Source of the DNA: Actinomycetospora soli
Lineage (GTDB): Bacteria > Actinomycetota > Actinomycetes > Mycobacteriales > Pseudonocardiaceae
Length of the DNA stretch: 64,000 nt
Assembly (NCBI RefSeq): GCF_021026295.1
Contig: NZ_JAJNDA010000008.1
Coordinates: 1 to 64,000, forward strand
Direction of reading: 5' to 3'
The notes beneath the pieces were generated by a model, which saw nothing but the letters and a program-made list of their open reading frames with translations, did not search any database and had not been told where the DNA came from. This document shows, piece after piece, positions 48,048 through 57,446 of the stretch (the stretch's first letter is position 1; every line of letters begins with the position of its first letter). A program made the translations under genes and the position numbers.

Positions 48048-49610
48048 ATGACGACGGCCCCGCGCTGGCAGCGCTTCCTCGGCGAGTCGGTGGTCGGGAT
48101 GGCGGTGGCCGCCGTGGTCGTCGGGCTCGGCGCCGGGCTCGGCGCGGTGGTGTTCCGGGAACTGATCTTCCGCGTGACGCGGCTCGTCACCGGCACCACC
48201 GACTACGCCGCCACCCCCGGCGCCCCGCTGCCGTGGTGGCCCGAGATCGGGCGGTGGTTCCTCGTGGCCGCCCCCGTCGTCGGCGGGCTGATCTACGGGC
48301 CGCTGGTCTACCGCTACGCCCGCGAGGCGCGCGGGCACGGTGTCCCCGAGGTGATGCTCGCGGTCGCGGAGAACGACGGCCGCATCCGGCCCCGCGTCGC
48401 CGTCGTGAAGTCCCTCGCGTCCGCCCTGACCATCGGCACCGGCGGCTCGGTCGGCCGCGAGGGACCGATCGTCCAGATCGGCTCGGCGATCGGCTCGAGC
48501 CTCGGGCAGTGGATGCGCATGCCGACCTCGCGGCTGCGGCTGCTCGTCGCCTGCGGGGCGGGCGGCGGGATCTCGGCGACCTTCGACGCGCCCATCTCCG
48601 GCGTGTTCTTCGCCCTCGAGATCATCCTGCTCGACTTCACGATGCTCTCGTTCGTCGTGGTGGTCACCGCGTCCGCGGTCGCGAACCTCGTCGCCCGGGC
48701 GTTCGAGGGCTCGGGGACGTTCCTGACGCTCCCCCCGTTCTCCGTCGACTCCTTCGCCCAGTTCGCGCTGTTCGCCGTCGTCGGGCTCGTCGGGGCCCTC
48801 GTCGGCGTGGCGTTCACCCGCACCCTCTACGGCCTCGAGGACCTCGCCGACTCGGTGTGGAGGGGACCGGAGTGGCTGCGCCCCGCGGTCGGCGGGGTGC
48901 TCGTCGGCCTCCTGCTCGTCGCGCTGCCCGAGATGTACGGCGTCGGCTACCCCGTGCTGCAGGCCGGTGTGGCCGGCCAGTACGCGGTCGGGTTCCTGCT
49001 GGTCCTGCTCGTCGGCAAGCTGCTCACCACGAGCCTCACGTTGGCCATCGGCGGCTCGGGCGGCATCTTCGCGCCGTCGCTGTTCCTCGGCGCCATGACC
49101 GGCACCGCCCTCGGCGCCGCCTTCGCCGCCGTCGCACCGGGCGTGGCGGGCCCGGCGGGTGCCTACGGCCTCGTCGGGATGGCCGCGGTGCTCGCGGGCG
49201 CGACGCGCGCACCGATCACGGCGGTCGTCATCGTCGCGGAGATCACCGCCGAGTGGTCGCTGGTCGTCCCGCTGATGATCGCCGTCGCGCTCGCGACCGC
49301 GCTGTCGCGCCTCGTGTCCCGCGAGACGATCTACACGATGAAGCTCTCGCGCCGCGGGATCCGGCTCACCCCGCCGGGCGCGCGCGAGTGGCGGCCCTTC
49401 GGTCCCGGCGAGGTGCTCGACCTGCCCGAGGAGCGGTGCCTGGTCCGGCTGCCCGTCGGGGCGACGGAGCCCGCCGACGGGGCGTGGGTCCCGCCGCCCG
49501 CGTTCGCGCGGCTCGACGGCGGGGCGCACGATGCGCGGGTGCTCCTCACCGGCCCGGCCGACGCCCTCGACGACCTCGCGGCCTCGCTGCGCCCCGAGGC
49601 CGGGCGATGA
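48048..49610 (+). CDS. ClC-family chloride channel/transporter
   Basis: A 520-residue membrane protein with about 10-12 hydrophobic helices. Three ion-path motifs are visible: GHGVPE (the GSGIP position, with His for the central Ser), GGSVGREGPIVQIG with the gating Glu, and GGSGGIFAPSLFLGA (GxFxP). The extra C-terminal 95 residues are soluble and lack recognisable CBS repeats. The ATG at 48048 is preferred over TTG 48039. The stop overlaps the next ATG. Retention of the gating Glu leaves open Cl-/H+ exchange. Confidence 0.93.
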   Translation: MTTAPRWQRFLGESVVGMAVAAVVVGLGAGLGAVVFRELIFRVTRLVTGTTDYAATPGAPLPWWPEIGRWFLVAAPVVGGLIYGPLVYRYAREARGHGVPEVMLAVAENDGRIRPRVAVVKSLASALTIGTGGSVGREGPIVQIGSAIGSSLGQWMRMPTSRLRLLVACGAGGGISATFDAPISGVFFALEIILLDFTMLSFVVVVTASAVANLVARAFEGSGTFLTLPPFSVDSFAQFALFAVVGLVGALVGVAFTRTLYGLEDLADSVWRGPEWLRPAVGGVLVGLLLVALPEMYGVGYPVLQAGVAGQYAVGFLLVLLVGKLLTTSLTLAIGGSGGIFAPSLFLGAMTGTALGAAFAAVAPGVAGPAGAYGLVGMAAVLAGATRAPITAVVIVAEITAEWSLVVPLMIAVALATALSRLVSRETIYTMKLSRRGIRLTPPGAREWRPFGPGEVLDLPEERCLVRLPVGATEPADGAWVPPPAFARLDGGAHDARVLLTGPADALDDLAASLRPEAGR

Positions 49611-50074
49611 GGCGCGGCGCGGCGCTCGCGGCCGTGCTCGCCGCCGTCCTGCTGGGCGTGCTCGCGGGCTGCGGGGGCTCCGGGCCCGCCAGCATCCCGT
49701 CCGGGCAGTCCTCGGAGGCCGCCGCACCCGGCGTCGAGAACCGCTCGCCCGACGCGGCGCGGAACAAACTGCGCCTGGCCCTCGCCGACCCCTGCTACAC
49801 CGACGCCGACCCGCGCGCGGTGTGGCCGCGCTGCGGGCGCTGGGTGGAGGAGACGGCCTCGACCGCGCGCACCGCCGCGAACGCCCTGCCCTCCGACCCG
49901 GCCGTGACCGCCGCCGTCGCCGCGGTGGGTCAGGCGCGGGACGCGTACGTCGCCCGGGGCTGCCCCGCCACCGCGCCCGGCGGCACGATCGATGTCGGCG
50001 CCTGCGTGGGCGGGCTCGTCACCGCCCGGACCGCCGTCACGGGCCTCGCCCGGGCCCTCGGGTCGGCGCCCTGA
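49607..50074 (+). CDS. Small lipoprotein of unknown function
   Basis: A 155-residue precursor with signal peptide and lipobox LAGC near residues 19-22. The mature domain has four cysteines (PCYTDADP, WPRCGRW, ARGCPAT, VGACVGG) that could form two disulfides, and otherwise helical Ala-rich sequence. The ATG overlaps the ClC stop by 4 bp, so it is likely co-produced with the transporter. No family recognised. Confidence 0.78.
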   Translation: MRRGAALAAVLAAVLLGVLAGCGGSGPASIPSGQSSEAAAPGVENRSPDAARNKLRLALADPCYTDADPRAVWPRCGRWVEETASTARTAANALPSDPAVTAAVAAVGQARDAYVARGCPATAPGGTIDVGACVGGLVTARTAVTGLARALGSAP

Positions 50075-50120
50075 TCACCGGAGGCTCCCGGGCCTCGCCG
50101 CGGGCCCTAGGGTCGGCCGC

Positions 50121-50546
50121 ATGAGCAGCCTGACCGACCCCGCCGTCCGGGACTTCCTGAGCCACGGCACCCGCACCGGCAAGCTCGGCTGGACCGCGCG
50201 CGACGGCCGGCCGCTCGTCGCGCCGATCTGGTTCCTGCTCGAGGGCGACACGCTGGTGTTCAACACCGGCCGCGACACCGCGAAGGGCAAGGCGCTCGCC
50301 CGCGACCCCCGGGTGGTGCTCTGCGTCGACCTCGAGGAGCCGCCGTTCGCGTTCGTGCAGGTCCAGGGCACGGTGACGCTGTCGGAGGAGCCCGACGAAC
50401 TGCTCCGCACGGCCACCGAGCTCGGCGGGCGCTACATGGGCGCCGACCGGGCGGAGGAGTTCGGCCGGCGCAACGCGGTGCCCGGCGAGCTCGTCGTCCG
50501 GATCACCCCGACGAAGGTGCTGGCCTCGTTGGACATGACCGCGTGA
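50121..50546 (+). CDS. PPOX-class F420/FMN-dependent oxidoreductase
   Basis: A 141-residue split beta-barrel protein of the pyridoxamine 5'-phosphate oxidase-like family. It has GKLGWTARDGRPLVAPIWFLLEG near residue 20, then VFNTGRDTAKGKALARDPRV and VQVQGTVTLSEEPDEL. F420-dependent reductases with this form are typical of actinobacteria. The substrate is unknown. The stop overlaps the next gene's GTG. Confidence 0.87.
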   Translation: MSSLTDPAVRDFLSHGTRTGKLGWTARDGRPLVAPIWFLLEGDTLVFNTGRDTAKGKALARDPRVVLCVDLEEPPFAFVQVQGTVTLSEEPDELLRTATELGGRYMGADRAEEFGRRNAVPGELVVRITPTKVLASLDMTA

Positions 50547-50950
50547 GGCCCGCGCTCGCGGAGGAGTTCGATCTCGAGCCCCATCCCGAGGGCGGCTGGT
50601 TCCGGCAGCTGTGGGCCGCACCCGTCGTCGTGCACCCCGCCGGGTACGACGGTGAACGGCCCACCGCGACCGCCATCCACTACGTCCTCGCGCCCGGCGA
50701 GCGCTCGGGCTGGCACCGGGTGCGGTCGGACGAGCTGTGGCTCTGGCAGCGGGGCGGTCCGATCTCGGTGTGGGTCGCCGACGCCCCCGGGGGCGGCGTG
50801 GAGCACCGGCTCGGGCCCGACGCCGGGCTCGCCGTCCTCGTGCCCGGCGGCGCCTGGCAGCGCGCCGAGCCGGCCGACGCCGAGGTGCTCGTGACCTGCG
50901 TGGTCTCCCCCGGGTTCGACTACGCCGACTGGGAGCTCTCCGACGGCTGA
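50543..50950 (+). CDS. Cupin domain protein (DUF985)
   Basis: A 135-residue cupin. The DUF985 pattern is clear: LEPHPEGGWFRQLW, ATAIHYVLAPGERSGWHRVRSDELW with metal-binding His/Glu residues, LVPGGAWQRAEP and VSPGFDYADWEL. GTG start overlaps the oxidoreductase stop by 4 bp. The enzymatic role is not established. It overlaps the 3' end of the convergent methyltransferase gene by 31 bp. Confidence 0.88.
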   Translation: MRPALAEEFDLEPHPEGGWFRQLWAAPVVVHPAGYDGERPTATAIHYVLAPGERSGWHRVRSDELWLWQRGGPISVWVADAPGGGVEHRLGPDAGLAVLVPGGAWQRAEPADAEVLVTCVVSPGFDYADWELSDG

Positions 50951-51759
50951 GCCCGGGTCGCCGTCCAGAGCAGGTACTCCCACTCCATGATCCCGTCGGC
51001 CAGGGCCTCGTCGCCGAGCCGGGCGAGGTCACGGTCCAGCGCGGCGGCGCGGTCCGGGTCGTCGACCAGGGAGGCGTAGACACCGATCGTGGGCCCGTAG
51101 TGGGCACGGAAGTAGTCGCGGAACGCGTCCCCGTCGGCGAAGCGCTCCACGCGCAGCGTCCGGCGCTGCGCCACGACGTCGGTCACCCCGGCGCCGAGGA
51201 GGTCCTGCAGGTGCTGCTCCGAGCCCCACAGGACCGGGGGCTGCGCGCCGGGGGGCGGGGCGGGCGCGTACGGCCGCATCGTGGCGAACATCCGCCCGAC
51301 GAAGCCCTCGGGCGTCCAGGAGAGCAGCCCGATCCGCCCGCCGGGACGACAGGTCCGCAGGAGTTCGTCCGCGCAGCGCCGGTGGTCGGGGGCGAACATC
51401 ACGCCGATGCACGACATGACGACGTCGAAGTCCGCGTCCTCGAACGGCAGCGCCGCGGCGTCCGCCTCCTCCCACTGCAGGGTGAGGCCCTCCGCCTCCG
51501 CCTCGGCCCGACCGACGGCGAGCAGGTCGGGCACGAGGTCGGAGGCGACCACGGTGGCACCCGTGCGGGCGGCCGGGCGCGCGGCGTTCCCGGCACCCGC
51601 GGCGACGTCGAGGACACCGTGGTGCGGGCCGATCCGGCACGCCTCGACGAGGACCGGTCCGAGCGGGGCGACGACGTCGCGCGCGATGCGGGGGTAGTCG
51701 CCGGACGCCCAGACGGCGCGGTGACGGGCGGTGACGGCCTGAGCGTCCATGGTGGTCAC
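50920..51759 (-). CDS. Class I SAM-dependent methyltransferase
   Basis: A 279-residue Rossmann-fold methyltransferase. Motif I is VLDVAAGAGNAARPAARTGA, near residue 49. Motif II/III is DVVMSCIGVMFAPDH, and LLRTCRPGGRIGLLSW is motif post-I/IV. This is the UbiE/COQ5-like branch. The GTG at 51759 has GGAAGG nine bases upstream; ATG 51750 is possible. It is divergent from an HxlR regulator, which probably controls it. Acceptor unknown. Confidence 0.9.
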   Translation of the reverse strand: MTTMDAQAVTARHRAVWASGDYPRIARDVVAPLGPVLVEACRIGPHHGVLDVAAGAGNAARPAARTGATVVASDLVPDLLAVGRAEAEAEGLTLQWEEADAAALPFEDADFDVVMSCIGVMFAPDHRRCADELLRTCRPGGRIGLLSWTPEGFVGRMFATMRPYAPAPPPGAQPPVLWGSEQHLQDLLGAGVTDVVAQRRTLRVERFADGDAFRDYFRAHYGPTIGVYASLVDDPDRAAALDRDLARLGDEALADGIMEWEYLLWTATRAQPSESSQSA

Positions 51760-51868
51760 GATGAGTGTCCTTCCGGTCGGAGTGGTCTCCGAAGGTAGGA
51801 ATCAGGCCGGGTTCCGCCTAGTGCGAGATGTGTACCGATCACCGTGTGTCACGGCTACGCTGCGTAGG

Positions 51869-52246
51869 ATGGAGGGCGGCGACCATCGGTGCTGCGCGGT
51901 CGCGAAGGCCGTGGAACTGCTCGACGAGCGGTGGACGATGCTCGTCGTCCGCGAGCTGGTGGCCGGGCGACGGCACTTCAACGAGCTCCGCCGCGGCCTG
52001 CCCGGGTGCTCGCCCTCGCTGCTGTCGAAGCGTCTGCACCACCTGCGTCGGGCGGGTGTGGTGGAGCGCCGCACCGACGGCGCCGAGGTGCGCTACGAGC
52101 TGACGCCCGCGGGCGAGGACCTGCGGGCCGTCGTCGACGCCCTCGGGGCCTGGGGCGCCCGCTGGGCCCACGACGCCGACTGTCGCGGACCGTGCGCGTC
52201 GGTGGCCCGGGTCGGCGGGGGTCAGCCGCCGTCGGCGGGCTGCTGA
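51869..52246 (+). CDS. HxlR-family winged-helix regulator
   Basis: A 125-residue regulator. The HxlR core AVAKAVELLDERWTMLVVRE begins near residue 10, followed by GRRHFNELRRGLPGCSPSLL and the wing YELTPAGEDLRAVV. Cysteines at residues 8-9 could sense thiol-reactive compounds, as in related YodB/HypR proteins. A TACGCT -10-like hexamer ends seven bases before the ATG, so the transcript may be leaderless. It converges on the PBP gene with a 25-bp overlap. Confidence 0.88.
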   Translation: MEGGDHRCCAVAKAVELLDERWTMLVVRELVAGRRHFNELRRGLPGCSPSLLSKRLHHLRRAGVVERRTDGAEVRYELTPAGEDLRAVVDALGAWGARWAHDADCRGPCASVARVGGGQPPSAGC

Positions 52247-55200
52247 GCCGGCTGCTCGGCCTGCTCCTCCGGCTGCCCGGCCCCGGGGGCCTGCGGGGCC
52301 GCGCCCTCGGCGGGGGCACCGGGCTCCGCGGGTGCGGGCTCCGGGGCGGGGCCCGCGCTCGGGGTCGGCGGGGCCGAACTGGTGGCCTCGGGCGCCTTCG
52401 TCGCGCTGGTCGGGGCGGCGGTCGTCGAGGAGGCCTGCTGGCCCTCGCCGGTGGCGGTGGTGCCCGGGTCGGTGCCCGCGACCGGGACGAACTCGCCGAA
52501 GGTCTGCTTCGGCGTGCCCTGCACCGCGCCGTTCATGAAGGTCTGCCAGATGTCGCTGGGGATCCCGTGGCCGTACACCGGGCGGCCGTCCGGGTACTGG
52601 ATCGGGGTGTTGTCGTCGGTGCCGACCCACACCGAGGCGACGACCGACGGGGTGTAGCCGACCATCCAGGCGTCGTTGTTCTGGTTGTCCAGGTGCGACT
52701 GGACGGTGCCGGTCTTGCCGGCCGAGAGGCGGCCGCCGGCGAGCTGGGCGCCGTCGTAGGTCGGGACGTCGCGCATGGCCTCGGTGACGTTGCGGGCGAC
52801 CTTCGGGTCCATCCGCTGCTCGCCCTGCTCGGCCGCGCCGTCGTAGAGGACCTCACCGCTCGCCGTCGTGACCTTCTGGACGAGGTGCGGCTTGTGGTAG
52901 ACGCCGTCGTTGGCGAACGTCGCGTACGCCGCCGCCATCTCGACCGGGGTGACCTCGGCGTTGCCCAGCGCGAGCCCGGAGTTCGGGTTCTCCAGCTTGG
53001 CCGTGATCCCCGCCTGGTGGGCGGCGTCCGCCACCGCCTGCGGGCCGACCTCGTTGCCCAGCGCGGTGAACACCACGTTGTTCGACAGGGTCATCGCGCG
53101 CTTGAGCGAGCAGTTGCTGCAGTCCGCGCCCTCGACGTTGCGCACCGTCCTCCCGGCCACCGACTGGCCGTCGAACTGGGTGCTGATGCCGATCGGCGGG
53201 TCGTGCTGCAGGGCGGCGAGCAGGACGAACGGCTTGAACGTCGACCCGGCCTGCTTCTGCACCTGGGCGTAGTCCAGGCCCGACCCGTTGTCGCCGCCGT
53301 AGTAGGCGACGATCGCGCCGGTGCGGGGGTCGATGGACACCGCGGCGGTCCGCAGGTTGGCCGGCTTGCCCCGCAGCTCGTCGCGCACCGACTCGACCGC
53401 GTCGGCCTGCTTCTCCGGGTCGATCGTCGTCTGGATCTGCAGGCCCTCGGTGACGAGCGCGTCCTCGTCGATCCCGAGGGTCTTCAGCTCGTCCTTCACC
53501 GCGTTGTAGATGTGGCCGCGGTCGTCGTCCGGGACGCCGTTGCCGACCTTGCGCGGCGGGACCGTCATCGGGAAGGTCGCGACCGCGCGGTCGCCGGCCG
53601 ACAGCCAGCCCTGCGAGACCATGCCGTCGAGCACGTAGTTCCAGCGGCGCTGCGAGCCCTGCAGGTTCACCGCCGGGTCCCACTGCGACGGCGCCTGGAT
53701 GAGGCCCGCGATCATCGCGCCCTCGGCGGGCGTGAGCTGGTCGACCGACTTCGCGAAGTACGCCTGCGACGCCGCCTGGATGCCGTAGGCGCCGCGGCCG
53801 AAGTAGATGCTGTTGAGGTAGTCCTCGAGGACCTGGTCCTTCGAGTACTCCTGGGTGATCTTCGCCGAGATGATCAGCTCTTTGAACTTGCGGAAGTACG
53901 AGTGCTCGGAGCCGACCATCGCGTTCTTGACGTACTGCTGCGTGATCGTCGACCCGCCGCCCTGCCCGCCGGTGACCTGCTTCCAGGCCGCCTTCGCGAT
54001 GCCGGAGACGTCGAACCCGGAGTTCGTGTAGAAGGTGCGGTCCTCCGCGGAGAGCACCGCGTGCTGCACCGGCAGCGGGATCTGCGTGATCGACACCTTC
54101 TGGCGGTTGCCCTGCTCGCCGGGCGCGACGCGGGCGAGCACCGTCCCGTCGGAGAACGAGACCGTGTTCAGCTGGCTCTCGACCGCCGAGTCCGCGTTGG
54201 GCACCGGGATCAGCAGCCACCCGAGGGTGAGCGAGAGCGCCGGGACCCCGATCACGGTGGCCAGGGCCGCGTAGCCCATCCGCCGACGCCGCCGCCACAG
54301 CCGCGCCGCCACCGGCAGCGACTCGCCGTCCCGGCCGTCGAGGTAGCGCTGCACGTGTCCGTCGACCCAGTGGCCCGCGCGGACCAGGCGCTCCCCGCCC
54401 GGCCAGTGCACGACCTTCGCCGCCACCGCCGCCACCAGCGCGGCGACCGCGGCGGCGATCCGACCGCGCGGCGGCGCGGGCCGGTCGTCCCGCGCCGCGG
54501 CGGCGGGACGGCTGATCCGGGTGCGCCCGGGCGTCGCGCGGGTGGTGCGGGTCGCGGCGCGGCCGGCGGCCCGCGCGAGGCCGTCCTTGCCCGCCGCGCG
54601 GCGCTCGGCCCGCGTCTGCATCGACTGCGGGGTCGAGCCGGTGCGACGGGCCGTGGTGGTCGTGGAGGTGGTCGTTCCCGACGAGGCCCGGGTCGGCCCG
54701 GCCGCCCCGTCCTTCTCCCGGCCATCCTTCCCGACGGCGGGTGCGATGGCCGTGCCGTCGGGCGTCCGCTTCGGCGCGGACTCCTCGTGGTCGTCGAGCA
54801 CCGTCGGCGTCGGGGAGGCCCCGGCCACCGCCGAGGGTGCCCGCTGATCAACGGCGGGGCCGCCGGACCGCGCCGGCGGGCCCGATCGGGACCCGGTGGC
54901 CGGGGCGCCCGGACGCTGCGACCCGCTCGGCCGGGCGGGCGCCGGGGCGCCCGGGGCCGGGGCGCCCGGGGCCGGGGAGGGCGCTGCCGTCCCGGGACCG
55001 GCGGGCGTCGGCGAGCCGCCGGGACGGACCGGGCCGGGCGGGCGGGTCGGTGCGGGGGCCGCGGCGGCGCGGGCACCCGGCCGCGCCGGCGACCCGGGCT
55101 GCGCGGGAGCGGCGGGCTCCGCCGGAGCCGGAGCCGGAGCGGCGGACCGGGCCGGGGCACCGGGCTGCGCCGGGGCACCGGGCTGCGCCGGAGCACCGGG

Positions 55201-55875
55201 CTGGGCCGGAGCGCCCGACCGGGCCGGAGCACCGGGGCGGACCGGGGCCGCGCCGGTGACGGGCGGCGCGCCGGGCACGGGCCGGGCGGGTGCCGCCGGG
55301 GCGCCCGGGCGGGCCGTGCCACCGGGACGGACCGGGGCCGGCACGACCGGCCGGGGCTGGGGCCCGGAGTCGGTGCGGGCACCCGGGACCGCGCGCGAGC
55401 CGGTGAGCCCGGTGGGGGCGGGCTCGGAGCCCGGGAAGGACGGGTGGCTCGTGGGACGCCGGGTCGGAGCGGCGGGCCCGGCGGGGCCGCGGCCGGTCGG
55501 ACCCTCGGGCAGCGGCGGCGCCGGGGGCGGCGGCACGGCGGGGGGCGGCTGGAGCGCCGTCGAGCGGGCGCCGGCCGGGCGGGACCCGGTCAGCAGGCCG
55601 CCGCGCGCGGACGAGGCGCTCCGGGTGGCCGTGCCGGACGTCGCCGGGACGGCCGCGGGCGCCGGGGCGGCGGCGCGGAAGGACGCCGAGGAGAGCGCGT
55701 TCGGGAAACCGATCGGCGGGGAGGGCGGCGCGGGGTCGTCGGCCGGGCGGGGCCGGAAGATCTCGCCGTAGTCGCGGTCGCGGTCCGCGTCGTCGCCGCC
55801 GGTCGCCGGGGGCGGGGGGACCTCGAGGGGCTCCGGGCGCTCGTGACGCGAGGACCGGGAATGCGCTCCCGCCAC
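52222..55875 (-). CDS. Class A penicillin-binding protein with very long disordered N-terminus
   Basis: A 1217-residue bifunctional peptidoglycan synthase. The first ~470 residues are cytoplasmic low-complexity Pro/Ala/Gly/Arg with repeated GAPAQP hexapeptides (nucleotides 55160-55260). A transmembrane helix is near residues 532-561. The glycosyltransferase (GT51) domain has EDRTFYTNSGFD and GGSTITQQYVKN, near residues 610-640. The transpeptidase has AGSTFKPF (near 877), SNNV and KTGT (near 1053). The C-terminus ends in a Pro/Ala/Gln tail. GTG 55875 is chosen for its GGAGG; GTG 55896 is possible. Mycobacterial PonA1-type proteins share the layout, but this N-terminus is far longer. Confidence 0.92.
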   Translation of the reverse strand: MAGAHSRSSRHERPEPLEVPPPPATGGDDADRDRDYGEIFRPRPADDPAPPSPPIGFPNALSSASFRAAAPAPAAVPATSGTATRSASSARGGLLTGSRPAGARSTALQPPPAVPPPPAPPLPEGPTGRGPAGPAAPTRRPTSHPSFPGSEPAPTGLTGSRAVPGARTDSGPQPRPVVPAPVRPGGTARPGAPAAPARPVPGAPPVTGAAPVRPGAPARSGAPAQPGAPAQPGAPAQPGAPARSAAPAPAPAEPAAPAQPGSPARPGARAAAAPAPTRPPGPVRPGGSPTPAGPGTAAPSPAPGAPAPGAPAPARPSGSQRPGAPATGSRSGPPARSGGPAVDQRAPSAVAGASPTPTVLDDHEESAPKRTPDGTAIAPAVGKDGREKDGAAGPTRASSGTTTSTTTTARRTGSTPQSMQTRAERRAAGKDGLARAAGRAATRTTRATPGRTRISRPAAAARDDRPAPPRGRIAAAVAALVAAVAAKVVHWPGGERLVRAGHWVDGHVQRYLDGRDGESLPVAARLWRRRRRMGYAALATVIGVPALSLTLGWLLIPVPNADSAVESQLNTVSFSDGTVLARVAPGEQGNRQKVSITQIPLPVQHAVLSAEDRTFYTNSGFDVSGIAKAAWKQVTGGQGGGSTITQQYVKNAMVGSEHSYFRKFKELIISAKITQEYSKDQVLEDYLNSIYFGRGAYGIQAASQAYFAKSVDQLTPAEGAMIAGLIQAPSQWDPAVNLQGSQRRWNYVLDGMVSQGWLSAGDRAVATFPMTVPPRKVGNGVPDDDRGHIYNAVKDELKTLGIDEDALVTEGLQIQTTIDPEKQADAVESVRDELRGKPANLRTAAVSIDPRTGAIVAYYGGDNGSGLDYAQVQKQAGSTFKPFVLLAALQHDPPIGISTQFDGQSVAGRTVRNVEGADCSNCSLKRAMTLSNNVVFTALGNEVGPQAVADAAHQAGITAKLENPNSGLALGNAEVTPVEMAAAYATFANDGVYHKPHLVQKVTTASGEVLYDGAAEQGEQRMDPKVARNVTEAMRDVPTYDGAQLAGGRLSAGKTGTVQSHLDNQNNDAWMVGYTPSVVASVWVGTDDNTPIQYPDGRPVYGHGIPSDIWQTFMNGAVQGTPKQTFGEFVPVAGTDPGTTATGEGQQASSTTAAPTSATKAPEATSSAPPTPSAGPAPEPAPAEPGAPAEGAAPQAPGAGQPEEQAEQPAQQPADGG

Positions 55876-56197
55876 CGCTCCACCTCCCGCGTCCACCAGA
55901 GCGGGGCGACCCCCGCCGGTCTCGATTGGATCACGATCCGGTCACTCTCCGATCACGGTCCCCCGGGGTGGAACCGTGTGTCGGAGGGGCCGCCGGGCAG
56001 GCGATCCCGAGGAGGCCAACGGCAGGCCGACGACACGGATACAGGGGGAACGTGGCGCGCTCCGTGACCGGATGGAAACATGCGGCGAGCGGTGTCCGGT
56101 CGCGCTCGGATGGGCGACACTGTCCTCCGCTCGCGGGAGATCGGCCGGTCGCCGATCGGCGCCCGCACCCCGGCGGGACGACGACGAGAGGTGGCCC
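55876..56197. other. Intergenic region between divergent PBP gene and unknown gene
   Basis: 322 bp that should hold both promoters. Visible elements are repeated GATCACG words around 55930-55965 and a GGAAC at 56049-56053 that could be an ECF-type -35. No gene or RNA fold is supported. Confidence 0.5.
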
Positions 56198-56683
56198 ATG
56201 ACCGACGCGGACGATCCCTCCGGGGACGCGCCGGGCCCGTCGGATCCCCCGGGCGCGGACCGGCCGGGGCTCGTCGCGGGCGAGGCCGCCGCCATCGCCC
56301 GGTTCGGTGACGGACCCGCCCTCTTCTCGGCCGACATCCCGGCCCCGCGCCACCCGCACGTCGGCCCGCTGCTGCCTCATCGGCGGCTCGCCTTCCGCGC
56401 CGAGCCCGGCCGGGAGGACGCGGCCGTGCCCGCGACCGGCGCCGCGCGGCCGTCGGGGGAGCTGGTCCTCGCCCCGCGGCACCTGCCGGCGCGTCCGGTC
56501 GAGGACCTCGCGAGCCGCTGGCGCCGGGTGGGCGCCGCCGCCCGCCGCGGCGTGGCCGTGGCGGTCGACTGGACCGCGCGCGGCGTGGTCGCGGCCGTGA
56601 GCGCGCTCGGGACCGCGGCCAACGTCGTCGTCGGCCTGATCTTCGGGCCCGAGCGCCCCGCCCTGCCGGAGGGCCGTCGTTAG
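56198..56683 (+). CDS. Hypothetical protein with C-terminal hydrophobic segment
   Basis: A 161-residue protein. The N-terminal 40 residues are acidic and Pro/Gly-rich. The middle carries two similar His-containing blocks (PAPRHPHVGPLLPHRRLAF and LVLAPRHLPARPVEDLASRW). Residues 120-150 form a hydrophobic helix (AVSALGTAANVVVGLIFG) that may insert in the membrane. GAGAGG lies ahead of the ATG. No family recognised. Its stop overlaps the convergent SDR stop by 4 bp. Confidence 0.7.
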   Translation: MTDADDPSGDAPGPSDPPGADRPGLVAGEAAAIARFGDGPALFSADIPAPRHPHVGPLLPHRRLAFRAEPGREDAAVPATGAARPSGELVLAPRHLPARPVEDLASRWRRVGAAARRGVAVAVDWTARGVVAAVSALGTAANVVVGLIFGPERPALPEGRR

Positions 56684-57438
56684 AGCTGGACGCCCCGGGT
56701 CAGCGCGCCGTCGACCACGAGGTTGGTGCCCGTGACGAACGACGCGACCGGGCTGGCGAGGAAGGTGACCGCCACCGCGATCTCCTCCGGGCGCGCCATC
56801 CGGCCCGTCGGGTTCAGCGCGAGGGCCCGGTCGTAGAGGTCCGGGTCGCCGGACTCGATCGACTCCCACACCCCGCCCGCGAAGTAGGTGTTGCCCGGGG
56901 AGACCGAGTTGGCGCGGACCCGGCCGGCGAGCTGGTGGGCGAGACCCTGCGTGTAGTGCACGATCGCGCCCTTGAACGTCCCGTAGGGCCCGGCGGCGAA
57001 GTCGATCTCACGGCCGGAGACGCTCGAGATCGTCACGATCGACCCGACGTCGGAGGCCTCGAGGGACGGCAGCGCCGCCTCCACCAGCCGCACGGTGCCG
57101 AGCATGTCGGTGCGGAAGGACGCCTCCCAGTTCTCCTCGGTGGGCGGGATGGCCAGCGCGGACACGTTGGCCACCACCACGTCGATCCCGCCGAGCTCCC
57201 GGGCGCACCCGGTGACCCAGGCGCGCAGGGCGTCGCCGTCGGCCACGTCGACCGCGGCGCCGCGCACGTCGTGGCCGGCCGCGGTGAGCTCGGCGACGGT
57301 CGCGTCGACGCCCTCGGCCCCGCGCGCGCAGAACGCGACCGTGGCGCCCTCCCCGGCGAGGCTCTCCACCACGGCCCGCCCGATGCCCTTGCTGCCGCCG
57401 GTCACCAGGGCCCGCCGGCCGCGGAGCTGCAGGTCCAT
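56680..57438 (-). CDS. Short-chain dehydrogenase/reductase (3-oxoacyl reductase-like)
   Basis: A 252-residue classical SDR: ALVTGGSKGIGRAVVESLA, the NNAG position reads VANVSA, ISSVSG carries the catalytic Ser, and YGTFK is the catalytic YxxxK. C-terminal NLVVDGALT is typical. The Asn-Asn-Ala-Gly motif is altered, as in several catabolic SDRs. It lies 8 bp after the acetamidase gene and is the last gene of a three-gene operon. Confidence 0.9.
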   Translation of the reverse strand: MDLQLRGRRALVTGGSKGIGRAVVESLAGEGATVAFCARGAEGVDATVAELTAAGHDVRGAAVDVADGDALRAWVTGCARELGGIDVVVANVSALAIPPTEENWEASFRTDMLGTVRLVEAALPSLEASDVGSIVTISSVSGREIDFAAGPYGTFKGAIVHYTQGLAHQLAGRVRANSVSPGNTYFAGGVWESIESGDPDLYDRALALNPTGRMARPEEIAVAVTFLASPVASFVTGTNLVVDGALTRGVQL

Positions 57439-57446
57439 CGATCTCC

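Noticed and set aside
51889-56067. 1392-codon plus-strand open frame over the PBP gene
   Set aside because: The minus strand has the complete PBP motif set (GT51, STFK, SNN, KTGT). The plus-strand product is low-complexity Arg/Gly.
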